A DNA stretch of 64,000 nt, from assembly GCA_947625025.1 (NCBI GenBank), contig CANQMQ010000008.1, positions 1 to 64,000 on the forward strand, read 5' to 3'. The notes beneath the pieces were generated by a model. That model saw only the letters and a program-made list of their open reading frames with translations, was not told the origin of the DNA and ran no database searches. This DNA is from an uncultured Clostridia bacterium (lineage in GTDB: Bacteria > Bacillota > Clostridia > Christensenellales > Borkfalkiaceae). The position numbers and the translations under genes were made by a program. Positions 8,221 to 19,320 of this stretch are shown piece by piece (the stretch's first letter is position 1; each line of letters opens with the position of its first letter).

Positions 8221-8745
8221 TTACAGCCCGAGCTCTTTGAGATATTCCGTGAGGAGAACGGCGTATTCCAAGAGCTCCTCTTCAGACATGGGTACCTCCG
8301 AATACGTGTTGAGCTGTTTTTGAAAGTATTCGATGCGCTCCTCTTCCGAAAGCGCCTTCGCCCCCTCATAGAGGGCCTCTGCGGCCTCCTCCCTTCTATC
8401 TTCGGGGAGGAATTCGAGGATGGGAAGCAGGGGCAGGATGCGCTCCCGCTTGAGCTGCTTGTACACCGCTTGGTAGAGCGTTGCCGCACAGCCGCAGGAG
8501 AACCCCGCCTCCATCGTCTCCCACAGCCGCTCGGTGAGGGGCGCCCACGAGAGGGAGGTGAGCAGGCTATACACGGTGTAGAGGATGAGCCCTATCCCGA
8601 AGGGCAGAAATACGAATACATTCTCATTGAGTGACTTCAAGACCGTTTTTTTGAGCACCGACGTGAGGAACATCACGCCGAACGCGAGTACGAGGACGTC
8701 CGCACGGCACTGCCGCAGGATGCCTACCACTTGAACAAAGGTCAA
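8221..8745 (-). CDS. unknown small membrane protein
   Basis: Not recognised. The 174-residue product has three hydrophobic segments (about residues 14-32, 41-65 and a weaker one near 80-95), then a charged, acidic, helical C-terminal half (about 95-174) that is probably cytosolic. A TATAAT-like box lies at 8779-8784 on the minus strand and an intrinsic terminator follows directly, so it is probably transcribed alone. Being next to the germination operon is its only functional hint; no sporulation family was identified. Confidence 0.6.
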   Translation of the reverse strand: MTFVQVVGILRQCRADVLVLAFGVMFLTSVLKKTVLKSLNENVFVFLPFGIGLILYTVYSLLTSLSWAPLTERLWETMEAGFSCGCAATLYQAVYKQLKRERILPLLPILEFLPEDRREEAAEALYEGAKALSEEERIEYFQKQLNTYSEVPMSEEELLEYAVLLTEYLKELGL

Positions 8746-8924
8746 AAGACATCACCTCTTCATCCCCGCCGCACTTCCATTATAACACTCCCATGATAGA
8801 CTTCCCCCTCCATATGCCAACTTTTTTGCCCCCTTTCCCTCAACCTGCCCCTTGCCCACCCCCCGAGGGAGGAGCCAAGATTTCTCTCTCCTTATCCCGC
8901 TCCCCGTAAGCCGCGCAAGAGAAC

Positions 8925-8956
8925 AAAAAGCGGAGACCCATTCACAGGGCCTCCGC
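8925..8956 (-). terminator. intrinsic terminator of the PRTase-like gene
   Basis: On the minus strand GCGGAG (8951-8956) pairs with CTCCGC (8930-8935), extended by GGCCC/GGGT pairing, and is followed by TTTTTG. The rest of 8746-8924 contains only the probable upstream region of the membrane-protein gene. Confidence 0.75.
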
Positions 8957-8981
8957 TTTCGCTTCGTAAGCAATCGAAATC

Positions 8982-9614
8982 TTAAATTTTGGAATATCCG
9001 TACGAATTGATGAGGGCATCGATCTTCACGCCGTTCTTGCACAGGGGGCATTCCCCGGGGCGGTAGGAGGCGTACGAGGGCAAATCCTCTGCAGAGATCA
9101 GCTTCTTTACGGCAACGCCCGGGATCTCGAAGTTGCCCCCGAATACGGTAGCCACGCCCACGGCGTCGCCGTCGTAATAGCGGATGCCGCGGATGGCATT
9201 CATGGCGGTGATGCCCGTCGTCGCCGTGGCACACAGGATGAGGACGCGGCGGTGCTTGACGTACGGCACGAGGTTGTCCCTTAAAATGAGCTTATCGTCT
9301 GCGGTGAATTCGGGGGAAATGACGGCGATCTCCTGATTCATGTTGAGGCCGGGGTTGTTGGAAAACTCCTCCGCAAGGAACGCCCCCACCATCTTCATGC
9401 GCTCCAAGGTGATGATGGTATCGATGGCGACTCCCGAAAAGCTCTCCGCAAACAGCTTTGCCGCATAGCGGGCGAGCCGTGCCTCCGATTTGACGCGCGT
9501 CATATCCACGCAGTAGTTGACGTGCGAATGCTGCGTCACGAAGTGCCCCGGTATGACGCGGATGCTCACCTTATGATTGCGCTTTGCAAAGAGTTCGTAT
9601 GCCTTTGTCTCCAT
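8982..9614 (-). CDS. phosphoribosyltransferase-like protein with an altered PRPP loop
   Basis: Resembles orotate-type phosphoribosyltransferases over most of its 210 residues and ends in a small cysteine pair (ECPLC). Active PRTases carry a PRPP loop of the type V-V-D-D-x-x-x-T-G-G. Here the equivalent segment, near residue 133, reads LILCATATTG, so both acidic residues are missing while the TG turn remains. It may therefore bind a nucleotide-like ligand without transferring ribose phosphate, as PRTase-type regulators do; this is inference. The ATG at 9614 is chosen for the GGGAGG just upstream, although the frame is open further. Monocistronic. Confidence 0.65.
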   Translation of the reverse strand: METKAYELFAKRNHKVSIRVIPGHFVTQHSHVNYCVDMTRVKSEARLARYAAKLFAESFSGVAIDTIITLERMKMVGAFLAEEFSNNPGLNMNQEIAVISPEFTADDKLILRDNLVPYVKHRRVLILCATATTGITAMNAIRGIRYYDGDAVGVATVFGGNFEIPGVAVKKLISAEDLPSYASYRPGECPLCKNGVKIDALINSYGYSKI

Positions 9615-9748
9615 AAATTTTTCCTCCCCTTTCCAATATTGTAATATAAATTTGCCCCTTTGTAAAGACCCAAGCGGGAAATTTTCTGAAAATTTCGGGT
9701 TTTTTTCGGGAAAGCGTTTAGAAATCTTCATTTTACATTATATGAAAG

Positions 9749-12176
<2,428 letters not shown>

Positions 12177-12210
12177 ACGAAAAGTATTCCCACAAAATCC
12201 AAAGAACGCC

Positions 12211-12232
12211 CCCGCGCCTCCGTGCGCGGGGA
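12211..12232 (+). other. hairpin between dnaK and dnaJ
   Basis: CCCCGCGC (12211-12218) pairs with GCGCGGGG (12225-12232) around a six-base loop. No T tract follows, so it is unlikely to terminate. It may stabilise or process the dnaK transcript and lower dnaJ expression relative to dnaK. Confidence 0.45.
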
Positions 12233-12257
12233 GCGCCGTACACAGCGGTGAATTTTT

Positions 12258-13394
12258 ATGGCAGAAAAAAAAGATTATTACGCGACTCTCGGCGTCAAAG
12301 AGGACGCAACCGAAGAGGAGATCAAGGCGGCGTATAAGAAGCTCGTCAAGCAGTACCACCCCGACCTTCACCCCGGGGACAATCTCGCCGCCGAAAAATT
12401 CAAGGAAATTAACGAGGCAAACGAAGTCCTCTCCGATAAACAGAAGCGCGCCGCCTATGATTATGAGCGTGCACATCCGGGCATGGGTGGCATGGATGGC
12501 ATGGGAGGCGGATTTTCGGGCTTCGGCGGCTTCGGGGATATCTTCGATTCCATCTTCTCCAATTTCGGCGGAAGCGCCTCCGTACAGCGGGATACCACGG
12601 GGGAGGATATCGAGCGCACGATGGAGCTCTCCTTCATGGATGCCGCAAAGGGCTGCCGCAAGACGCTCACCTATTCCCGCAACGAGCCCTGCCCCGCATG
12701 CAGCGGCACGGGCGCCAAGGGCGGCACCGCCTTCAAACCCTGCCAGAAGTGCGGCGGGAGGGGGCAGGTACGCTTTACGCAGGAGACCGTATTCGGCAGA
12801 ACGGTGCGGGTGGGCGTATGCCCCGACTGCGGCGGGCGCGGCAAGATCGTTACGGAGAAGTGCCCCGATTGCAAGGGAAAGGGCTACATCCGCCGCGATA
12901 CGACGGTGACCCTCGATATCCCCGCCGGGGCGGACAACAATTCTTACTTTCGCAAGCGCGGCTTCGGGCAGGCGAGCACGGCGGGCGGCGTCGCGGGGGA
13001 TCTAATCGTCACCTTCCGCGTCCAACCCCACAAGATCTTCCAACGCAAGGATTTGGATCTCTACGTCGATTTGCCCATCCCGTTTGAGACGGCCATCGCG
13101 GGCGGCAAGGTACTCGTACCCGATTTGGACGACGCCTTTGAATACGACATCCCCGAAGGCACCCAGACGGGGCAAATGTTCACCGTGCGCGGCAAGGGCA
13201 TCAAGTCGCGGAACGGCACGGGGAATTTGTATCTCCGCGCCTTCGTCGAAGTGCCCACCCGCCTCTCCCGTGAACAGAAGCGCGCCATCCTCGATGCCGC
13301 GGGCGGCTTTGAGCTCAAGAGCTACGAAAAGGCAAAGAAGTATTCGGATAACCTCTCCGCCCTCTACGGCAAGGATGCCTACAAGCGGAAGTAA
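12258..13394 (+). CDS. dnaJ: co-chaperone DnaJ (Hsp40)
   Basis: Delivers substrates to DnaK and stimulates its ATPase. The 378-residue type I protein has an N-terminal J domain with the HPD tripeptide (near residue 35), a Gly/Phe-rich linker (about 75-105) and a zinc domain with four CxxCxGxG repeats (CPACSGTG, CQKCGGRG, CPDCGGRG, CPDCKGKG; about 145-210). Two C-terminal beta domains follow. Expression is probably coupled to dnaK. A bidirectional terminator follows. Confidence 0.97.
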   Translation: MAEKKDYYATLGVKEDATEEEIKAAYKKLVKQYHPDLHPGDNLAAEKFKEINEANEVLSDKQKRAAYDYERAHPGMGGMDGMGGGFSGFGGFGDIFDSIFSNFGGSASVQRDTTGEDIERTMELSFMDAAKGCRKTLTYSRNEPCPACSGTGAKGGTAFKPCQKCGGRGQVRFTQETVFGRTVRVGVCPDCGGRGKIVTEKCPDCKGKGYIRRDTTVTLDIPAGADNNSYFRKRGFGQASTAGGVAGDLIVTFRVQPHKIFQRKDLDLYVDLPIPFETAIAGGKVLVPDLDDAFEYDIPEGTQTGQMFTVRGKGIKSRNGTGNLYLRAFVEVPTRLSREQKRAILDAAGGFELKSYEKAKKYSDNLSALYGKDAYKRK

Positions 13395-13411
13395 GGGAAA
13401 ACAAAAAACAA

Positions 13412-13438
13412 GGGACCGCACCCCTGCGGTCCCTTTTT
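13412..13438. terminator. bidirectional intrinsic terminator
   Basis: GGGACCGCA (13412-13420) pairs with TGCGGTCCC (13425-13433), followed by TTTTT on the plus strand and preceded by an A-rich stretch that gives a T tract on the minus strand. It separates convergent dnaJ and the 13451-13741 gene. Confidence 0.85.
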
Positions 13439-13450
13439 GGTATGTTACGA

Positions 13451-13741
13451 TTATTTTTCGGGTACGAGCTCCCGTACGTACTCCAAATTCCGGTAGCGGA
13501 CGTAGAGCAGGTAACTCTCGAGCGGAAGCGCAAACTTGGAGCGGACGCCCGTGCCGTACGGCCTGAGGACGCACTCTATCCCTTCGCCCTCCAAATAGCC
13601 CTTGAGGTTGTCTCCGAACAGCCGCTCTACGCGGCCGACCAAGCAGAAGTCGTCCTCATTTACGGCGCGGAGCTTCTTCCTCCCGCAGTTGGGGCACCGC
13701 GGATCGGGGAAAGCGATGTTGCACCCCTCGCAAAAATTCAT
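13451..13741 (-). CDS. small zinc-ribbon protein with a DUF2007-like tail
   Basis: A 96-residue cytosolic protein. The N-terminus carries two cysteine pairs (CEGC near residue 4 and CPNC near residue 16), a likely zinc ribbon. The rest (about 30-96) resembles the small DUF2007-type ferredoxin-like domain seen in Firmicutes. The function is unknown. It is transcribed together with, and 29 bp downstream of, the NCS2 permease gene, so a role linked to purine uptake is possible but unsupported. Confidence 0.6.
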   Translation of the reverse strand: MNFCEGCNIAFPDPRCPNCGRKKLRAVNEDDFCLVGRVERLFGDNLKGYLEGEGIECVLRPYGTGVRSKFALPLESYLLYVRYRNLEYVRELVPEK

Positions 13742-13770
13742 GGCATACCTCCTTCAGGGCCCGAAAACCG

Positions 13771-15273
13771 TCAGGTAAGCAAGAAGGTGACGAGGAAGAG
13801 CGCGCCAATGACCCACGTGGGGACGGTGATCTCCTTTATCTTCCCCGTGCAGACGGTGACGATGATATAGGCAAGGATGCCGATGCCGATGCCCTTCGTG
13901 ATGGAATATCCGAGCACCATAACGACGAAGGTGAGGAAGGCGGCGAGCGCGTCGCAGGGGTCCTTCCAATCGATATCGGTGACGGAAGTCATCATGAGGA
14001 CGCCCACCCACATGAGCGCGGCGCCCGTCGCACAGCTCGGAATGAGTTGGGCGATGGGGGAGAGGAACATCGCGATGAGGAAGAGTACGGCGGAAGTCAG
14101 CGCGGTGAAGCCCGTCTTTCCCCCCGCTACGACGCCCGAAGAGGACTCCGCGCACGTCGTTACGGTAGAGGTTCCCGCAATGGCGCCCACCGTCGCCGCG
14201 AGTGCGTTGGAGAGCATCATGCGGTCCATGCGGATGGGGGTACCGCTCTCATCGAGAAGCCCGCCCCGTGCGCATGCGCCGTACAGCGTCCCGATGGTAT
14301 CAAACATATCGAGCATGCACAGCGAAAGGGCGGAGGTGAAGATGAGCAGTGCGAGCGACCATGCGCCGTGTGTTTCGAGATAGGGGCGGAAATTGAAGCC
14401 TTCCGTAAAGACTTTCCCCACCGACTGCGTCCCCCAATCGGCGAACGCGGAGAAGGGATCGGAGATGGAGAACGCCTTGAAGAGGGCCTCGCAGCCCGCG
14501 GAGCCGCACGCGTAGCCGATGCCCGCACACGCATAGAACAGCCCCGTACAGCCGAGGATGCCCCACAGGATCGCTCCCTTCATGTTGCGCTTGGACATCA
14601 CGGCGATGGCTATGACGCCGATGAGGGCGATGAGGGCGGGGAGAATGCCGATGTAGGTGCCGTCGTTGAGTTCCATAAAGGAAGCTCCGCCGGGGAGCAC
14701 GTTGAAGGAGGCAAACGAGACGAGCGTGGAGGGATTTCCCAAGATCACGCCCGCATTCTGCATGCCGATGAAGGCGATAAACAGCCCGATCCCGACGGGG
14801 ATGGCGTGGCGGACGGCCTTGGGGATGGCTTCAAAGATCTTTCTGCGCAGCCCCGTCACCGTGAGAATGAGAAAGACGACGCCGTCTATGAGGGTGAACA
14901 CCATGCAGTTGGCATAGGTGAGCCCCGTCCCCGCGAGGAGGAGGTTGTGTACGATGAAGGCGGTAATACCCATGCCAGAGGCCTGCGCGAGGGGCATTTT
15001 GGCGACGAACGCCATGATCATCGTCCCCGCGACCGCGCCCACCGCCGTCGCGATGTACGCTGCGCCGTAGCTGACGCCCGTCTTTTCAAACATGCCCGCC
15101 GTCACCATGAGGATATAGACCATCGCCATGAAGGTGGTGAGGCCTGCGATCATCTCCCGCTTGAAGTTGGAGCCCGCTGCCGTGATCCCGAAGTAGGTAT
15201 CTATCTTCTCGAGGAAGCCTTTTTTCTTGGGCGGGGTGGGATCTTCGGGAAGCTCATTGGTTACGTCGTCCAT
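13771..15273 (-). CDS. NCS2-family purine permease (AzgA/PbuG-like)
   Basis: Proton-coupled uptake of adenine, guanine or hypoxanthine across the cytoplasmic membrane is the usual role of this subfamily. The 500-residue protein has about 12-14 hydrophobic segments and the subfamily's early motifs (QASGMGITAF near residue 95, GLRRKIFEAIP near 145). A substrate-site-like segment (GTSTVTTCAESSSG) lies near residue 370. The N-terminal 35 residues are charged and cytosolic. It has its own promoter and reads against the flanking chaperone and prmA genes. No purine riboswitch is visible upstream. The exact base transported cannot be told. Confidence 0.85.
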   Translation of the reverse strand: MDDVTNELPEDPTPPKKKGFLEKIDTYFGITAAGSNFKREMIAGLTTFMAMVYILMVTAGMFEKTGVSYGAAYIATAVGAVAGTMIMAFVAKMPLAQASGMGITAFIVHNLLLAGTGLTYANCMVFTLIDGVVFLILTVTGLRRKIFEAIPKAVRHAIPVGIGLFIAFIGMQNAGVILGNPSTLVSFASFNVLPGGASFMELNDGTYIGILPALIALIGVIAIAVMSKRNMKGAILWGILGCTGLFYACAGIGYACGSAGCEALFKAFSISDPFSAFADWGTQSVGKVFTEGFNFRPYLETHGAWSLALLIFTSALSLCMLDMFDTIGTLYGACARGGLLDESGTPIRMDRMMLSNALAATVGAIAGTSTVTTCAESSSGVVAGGKTGFTALTSAVLFLIAMFLSPIAQLIPSCATGAALMWVGVLMMTSVTDIDWKDPCDALAAFLTFVVMVLGYSITKGIGIGILAYIIVTVCTGKIKEITVPTWVIGALFLVTFLLT

Positions 15274-15305
15274 ATTTTCTCCTTTTGGTTTGGGAATCGG
15301 GTACC

Positions 15306-15334
15306 ATTATAACACAATTTTTGTAAATTCACAA
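15306..15334 (-). promoter_or_regulatory. sigma-A-type promoter of the NCS2 permease
   Basis: On the minus strand TTGTGA (15329-15334) and TATAAT (15306-15311) are 17 bp apart, about 33 bases before the start codon, with an AAGGAGA ribosome binding site between. Confidence 0.6.
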
Positions 15335-15450
15335 GCATAACCGCAAAAATTCCGAAAAAAATTATCGTAAAAAGAACAAATTTACGAATAATTTTCATTT
15401 TCTCATATCATGAAATTTTTGAATTGTGCGCCGACTTTTGCCGCTGAGCC

Positions 15451-15479
15451 TTGATTTTTATGGAAAAGCGTGGTATAAT
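15451..15479 (+). promoter_or_regulatory. sigma-A-type promoter of the LRR gene
   Basis: TTGATT (15451-15456) and TATAAT (15474-15479) are 17 bp apart. The in-frame ATG at 15451 lies inside this promoter, which is why the start at 15511 is chosen for the gene. The A+T-rich stretch 15335-15450 holds nothing else recognisable. Confidence 0.65.
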
Positions 15480-15510
15480 CGAGAAAAGCAAACCTTTTTG
15501 GAGGAAAATT

Positions 15511-17655
15511 ATGGAAATAAAGGATCGCGTTCTCGTAAGCGGCAAGGGGGAAAGCGGCAGGGTCGTCGTTCCCGAAGGCGTGAAAAAGATAGCGGGCCAT
15601 GCCTTTTTCGATTGTGACGGGATAAAGGAAGTGGTGCTTCCCGAGAGCCTTGAGGAGATCTTGTGGGGGGCGTTTGAAAGGTGCTCCATCGAGAGCATTG
15701 AAATTCCCAAAAACGTCGTCCGCATCGGGAGAGAGGCGTTTAAGGACTGCGTCAACCTCAAAAAAATCATATGGAATGCGCGGGCATGCGAATCGGTGGG
15801 GGACTGCTCGGAGGAAGAGCAGGAGAGGAGCCATCTCCGCGAGCGCACCTTCGAGGGGTGCAATGCCGTGGAAGAGATCGTGGTGGGGGACGACGTCGTC
15901 AGCCTCCCCGCATACGCCCTCTGCATCCTCAAGAGCACGAGCGGCACGAGTTCTTATAAACCCGTATCCCGCGTGACCATCGGGAAGAAGCTCGTGCAAG
16001 CGGGCCCTAACGCCTTCTTGCATGTGCAGGACGTTGCCGAAGTGCATTACAACGGGGACCTCTGGAGTTGGAGGGAGATCGGGATGGGAAATTCTGCCTC
16101 CCTGCCCGTGAGCGCCCGCACCAACCTGTATATCAACGGGCATCTGTATACCCCCGCGTTCTTTATCATGAATTCCATTCTCATCAAATATTGGGGTACG
16201 GAAGAGAAAGTCGTCGTCCCGAAAGGGGTAACCGAGATCTGCGATCGCGCATTTTCGGGCAATGAGCGGATCACGAGTGTCACCATCCCCGAAGGGGTCA
16301 AAAAGATCGGCGAGGGGGCATTCAGGGATTGCATCCATCTGAAATTTGCAGAGCTCCCCGCAGGCCTCGAAGAGGTCGCGAAGGAGCTGTTTGCAGGTGA
16401 CGTAGAGCTCGGGCTCGCCACTATTTCCGAAGGGGTAAAAAAGATCGGCGAGCGGGCATTTGAGGACTGCAGAAGTTTGCAGATCCTGCCCCTCCCCGCA
16501 AGCCTTGAGGAAATTGGGGAATGGGCGTTCCGCGGTTGCGGCTTAGATTTCATGATCATCATCCCCGAAAACGTCACCCGTGTGGGGAAAGAGGTCTTTG
16601 CGGGTTGCCCGCGGCTTACTTCCGTCTATTGGTATGCGCGGGCGTGTAAGGAAGCCAAGAATGCGCTTTCCGCTTCCCCCGCCTTAAACACAATTGAGAT
16701 CGGGAAGGGCGTTGAGCATATTCCTGCGGGAGCCTTCTCGGGGCTCATGCAACAGGTCATTCAAGTGAACTATTGGGGCACCGAAGAGACCTGGAAGAAG
16801 GTAGAGTTTGAATATGAGGGCAACCTCGTAGACCGGAACACATATATGTACGGTGCGGAGGAAGCGGGAGCCGCAACGCTCTTCATCAATGGTGGGAAGG
16901 AGAAGGGGGCCTTCACCGTCCCCGGCGGCATTACCGAGATCGGGTGCCTCGCCTTTGCCCACAACAAGGAGTTAACAAGCGTCACCATCCCCGAAGGCGT
17001 TGTCAGGATCGGGGAGAGCGCCTTCATGGGCTGCGCCAATTTGGAAGAGGTCGTCCTTCCCGGATCCCTTCGGGAGATCGGGCCGAATGCGTTTTCCGGA
17101 TGTTCCCGTCTCCCCGAAATCGTCCTGCCGGAGGGCCTCAAAAAGATTGACGACATCGCATTTATAGATTGCCCCGTCCTGTGGCATATCGATATCCCCG
17201 ATTCGGTAACGTACATCGGGAAGCGGGCCTTCAGGGGAGATAGGTGGCTCATGAGCGCCAAGCTCCCCGCAGGCCTCGAGGAGATGGGGAACGAAGTTTT
17301 CTTCGGGTGCGAATACCTCAAGCAAGTCACCATCCCCGAGGGGGTGAAAAAGCTCGGAGACGCGGCATTCTGGGGCTGTATCGGGTTGAAGGAGATCGAG
17401 CTTCCCGAAAGCCTTGAGGAAATTGGGGAAGGGGCATTCTTCGGCTGCGAGAGGCTGAAGTGCATCACGCTCCATAAGAACCTCACCCGCGTCAAAGATA
17501 AGGCCTTTATGGGGACGAAGATCAAGAAAATATACTATACGGGCACCGAGGAGAGCTGGAATGCCATCGATTTCGGCAGGGATGCAGACCCCATCGGCAA
17601 GCGTACCACCCTCTACATCGGCGAAAAGGCCAAGCGCAGATCCTCAAAGAAGTAA
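15511..17655 (+). CDS. BspA-type leucine-rich repeat protein, no secretion signal
   Basis: A 714-residue protein built almost wholly of LRR_5 (BspA/treponemal type) repeats of about 23 residues, with the recurring pattern I-P-E-G-V-x-x-I-G-x-x-A-F-x-x-C. Most family members are secreted surface proteins. This one has no signal peptide, no membrane segment and no anchor, so it is probably cytosolic, with protein-protein binding the likely role. The ATG at 15511 has GGAGG six bases upstream. It lies three bases before prmA and shares its transcript. Two related proteins occur at 47.8-49.5 kb. Confidence 0.8.
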   Translation: MEIKDRVLVSGKGESGRVVVPEGVKKIAGHAFFDCDGIKEVVLPESLEEILWGAFERCSIESIEIPKNVVRIGREAFKDCVNLKKIIWNARACESVGDCSEEEQERSHLRERTFEGCNAVEEIVVGDDVVSLPAYALCILKSTSGTSSYKPVSRVTIGKKLVQAGPNAFLHVQDVAEVHYNGDLWSWREIGMGNSASLPVSARTNLYINGHLYTPAFFIMNSILIKYWGTEEKVVVPKGVTEICDRAFSGNERITSVTIPEGVKKIGEGAFRDCIHLKFAELPAGLEEVAKELFAGDVELGLATISEGVKKIGERAFEDCRSLQILPLPASLEEIGEWAFRGCGLDFMIIIPENVTRVGKEVFAGCPRLTSVYWYARACKEAKNALSASPALNTIEIGKGVEHIPAGAFSGLMQQVIQVNYWGTEETWKKVEFEYEGNLVDRNTYMYGAEEAGAATLFINGGKEKGAFTVPGGITEIGCLAFAHNKELTSVTIPEGVVRIGESAFMGCANLEEVVLPGSLREIGPNAFSGCSRLPEIVLPEGLKKIDDIAFIDCPVLWHIDIPDSVTYIGKRAFRGDRWLMSAKLPAGLEEMGNEVFFGCEYLKQVTIPEGVKKLGDAAFWGCIGLKEIELPESLEEIGEGAFFGCERLKCITLHKNLTRVKDKAFMGTKIKKIYYTGTEESWNAIDFGRDADPIGKRTTLYIGEKAKRRSSKK

Positions 17656-17658
17656 ACC

Positions 17659-18597
17659 ATGAAATACATCGAACTCACCGTCCGCACCACGAGCGAGGCC
17701 AGCGAACTCGTATGCGACATTCTATGGAACTACACGGAGGGCGGCGTTGCCGTATCGGACACGGCGGACGTCATTGCCCTGCAATCGGGCAAGAGCGGCG
17801 TCTATTGGGATTACCTCGACGATTCCCTCAAGAGTAGGGGGACGGAGGCGCTCGTCAAGGCCTTCCTGCCCCTTGCGCGGGCGGGGGACGTGGGCGCCGC
17901 CATGCAAGAGATCTACGCCTGCCGCAATCGGGCGGAGGGCGCCATCGACTTCGGCTCCCTCGAGGAGAGCACCCGCGAGATCGAGGGGGATGATTGGATC
18001 GAAATTTGGAAGAAGCACTTCCGCCCCATTCCCTTCGGGAGGGTGACCGTCGTCCCCGAATGGATCCCCTATGAGAAGAGGGAGAAAGAGGAGGTCGTGC
18101 TCCTCGATTCCAACATGGCATTCGGCACGGGAGAACACGAGACGACGGCCATGTGCATCGGATTTCTGCAGGATACCGTAAAGGGGGGAGAAATCGTGCT
18201 CGACGTCGGGTGCGGGAGCGGCATCTTGGGCATTGCCGCCGCCAAACTCGGGGCGGGGCACTGCTACCTCACCGATATCGACCCCATTGCCGTTGCGAGC
18301 GCAAGGCATAATGCGGAGAAGAACGGCGTACGGGAACTCGTTACCGTCACCGAGACGGACCTCGTGCAGAACGCCGCCGTCTCGGCGGACATCGTCGTTG
18401 CCAACATCACGGCGGAGGTGCTCGTGCGGCTCGCCCCCGCCGTGCCCCAATGCCTCAAAGCGGGCGGCGCCCTCATCCTCTCGGGCATCATCGAGAGCCG
18501 CCTCGCCCTCGTGGAGGAGGCCTTCAAAGGGGTGGGATTTCAGCTCAAAGAAAGGAGGCGGCAGGGGGATTGGTACGCCCTGCTCCTCACGAGATAA
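17659..18597 (+). CDS. prmA: ribosomal protein L11 methyltransferase
   Basis: Methylates lysines and the N-terminus of ribosomal protein L11 using S-adenosylmethionine. The 312-residue protein has the N-terminal L11-binding domain, then a linker with GTGEHETT near residue 157, the SAM loop LDVGCGSGILG near 183, and the VANITAE catalytic-site segment near 250. It sits between the LRR gene and rsmE; prmA-rsmE-mtaB after dnaJ is a common Firmicutes order, here interrupted by the NCS2 block and the LRR gene. Confidence 0.93.
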   Translation: MKYIELTVRTTSEASELVCDILWNYTEGGVAVSDTADVIALQSGKSGVYWDYLDDSLKSRGTEALVKAFLPLARAGDVGAAMQEIYACRNRAEGAIDFGSLEESTREIEGDDWIEIWKKHFRPIPFGRVTVVPEWIPYEKREKEEVVLLDSNMAFGTGEHETTAMCIGFLQDTVKGGEIVLDVGCGSGILGIAAAKLGAGHCYLTDIDPIAVASARHNAEKNGVRELVTVTETDLVQNAAVSADIVVANITAEVLVRLAPAVPQCLKAGGALILSGIIESRLALVEEAFKGVGFQLKERRRQGDWYALLLTR

Positions 18598-18606
18598 GGG
18601 GGTACC

Positions 18607-19320
18607 ATGTCCGCACCGAAGCGCTTTTTTGTGGATACCGTGGGGGAGGAAGTCACCCTCGAAGGCGAGGAATTCCGCCATGCGAGGAATGTGCTCCGCC
18701 TCGGCGTAGGGGATGAAGTCACCCTCCTCGATGGGAGCGGAAAGGAGTACGGGGCGATCGTAGCCCGAGCGGAAAAGAGTCAATTTACCCTGCATGTGAC
18801 GGGGGAGAGGCTCTCCGAGCGGGAGCCCTCCCGCGAGGTCTGCCTGTTTATCGGTGCCCTCAAGGGGGATAAGACGGAGTTCGTCATTCAGAAGGCCGTC
18901 GAACTCGGGGCGAGCCGCATCATCGTGTTCCATTCCCGCTACTGTTCGGCGTACGTCAACGAAAACAAGCTCGAACGCTTCCAACGGGTCTCCCATGAGG
19001 CCGCCAAGCAGTGCCTCCGCGCCCGTGCCCCCGAGGTGAGCTACATGGAATTCGAAGAGGCCCTGCATGCCGCGGAGCCCTACTCCACTAAGCTCTTCGC
19101 CTGTGAGTTTTTGAGAGAAAACGAGGGGAGCATGTCTGAGGTAGAGGGTTCATGTGCGGTCATGGTAGGCAGTGAAGGGGGCTTCACGGAAGAGGAATTC
19201 GAGAAGGCCAAGGGGGCGGGATTTTTGGGGATCACCCTCGGGAAGCGCATCCTTCGGGCAGAAACGGCCGCCATCGCCGCCCTCTCCGTCATTCTGTATT
19301 CGGTGGGGGAACTCGGATGA
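18607..19320 (+). CDS. rsmE: 16S rRNA m3U1498 methyltransferase
   Basis: Methylates N3 of U1498 in 16S rRNA. The 237-residue SPOUT-family protein has an N-terminal PUA-like domain and the C-terminal trefoil-knot motifs: VGSEGGF near residue 181 and LGKRILRAETA near 212, which form the SAM pocket. It starts 10 bases after prmA and its stop overlaps the mtaB start by four bases. Confidence 0.93.
   Translation: MSAPKRFFVDTVGEEVTLEGEEFRHARNVLRLGVGDEVTLLDGSGKEYGAIVARAEKSQFTLHVTGERLSEREPSREVCLFIGALKGDKTEFVIQKAVELGASRIIVFHSRYCSAYVNENKLERFQRVSHEAAKQCLRARAPEVSYMEFEEALHAAEPYSTKLFACEFLRENEGSMSEVEGSCAVMVGSEGGFTEEEFEKAKGAGFLGITLGKRILRAETAAIAALSVILYSVGELG

Noticed and set aside
9679..9707. Inverted repeat GAAATTTTC/GAAAATTTC upstream of grpE as a CIRCE element
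   Set aside because: It does not match TTAGCACTC-N9-GAGTGCTAA. It is A+T-rich and could equally be a weak hairpin or chance.
12211..12232. Terminator between dnaK and dnaJ
   Set aside because: The hairpin is strong but no T tract follows, and dnaJ has no visible promoter of its own, so termination here is unlikely.
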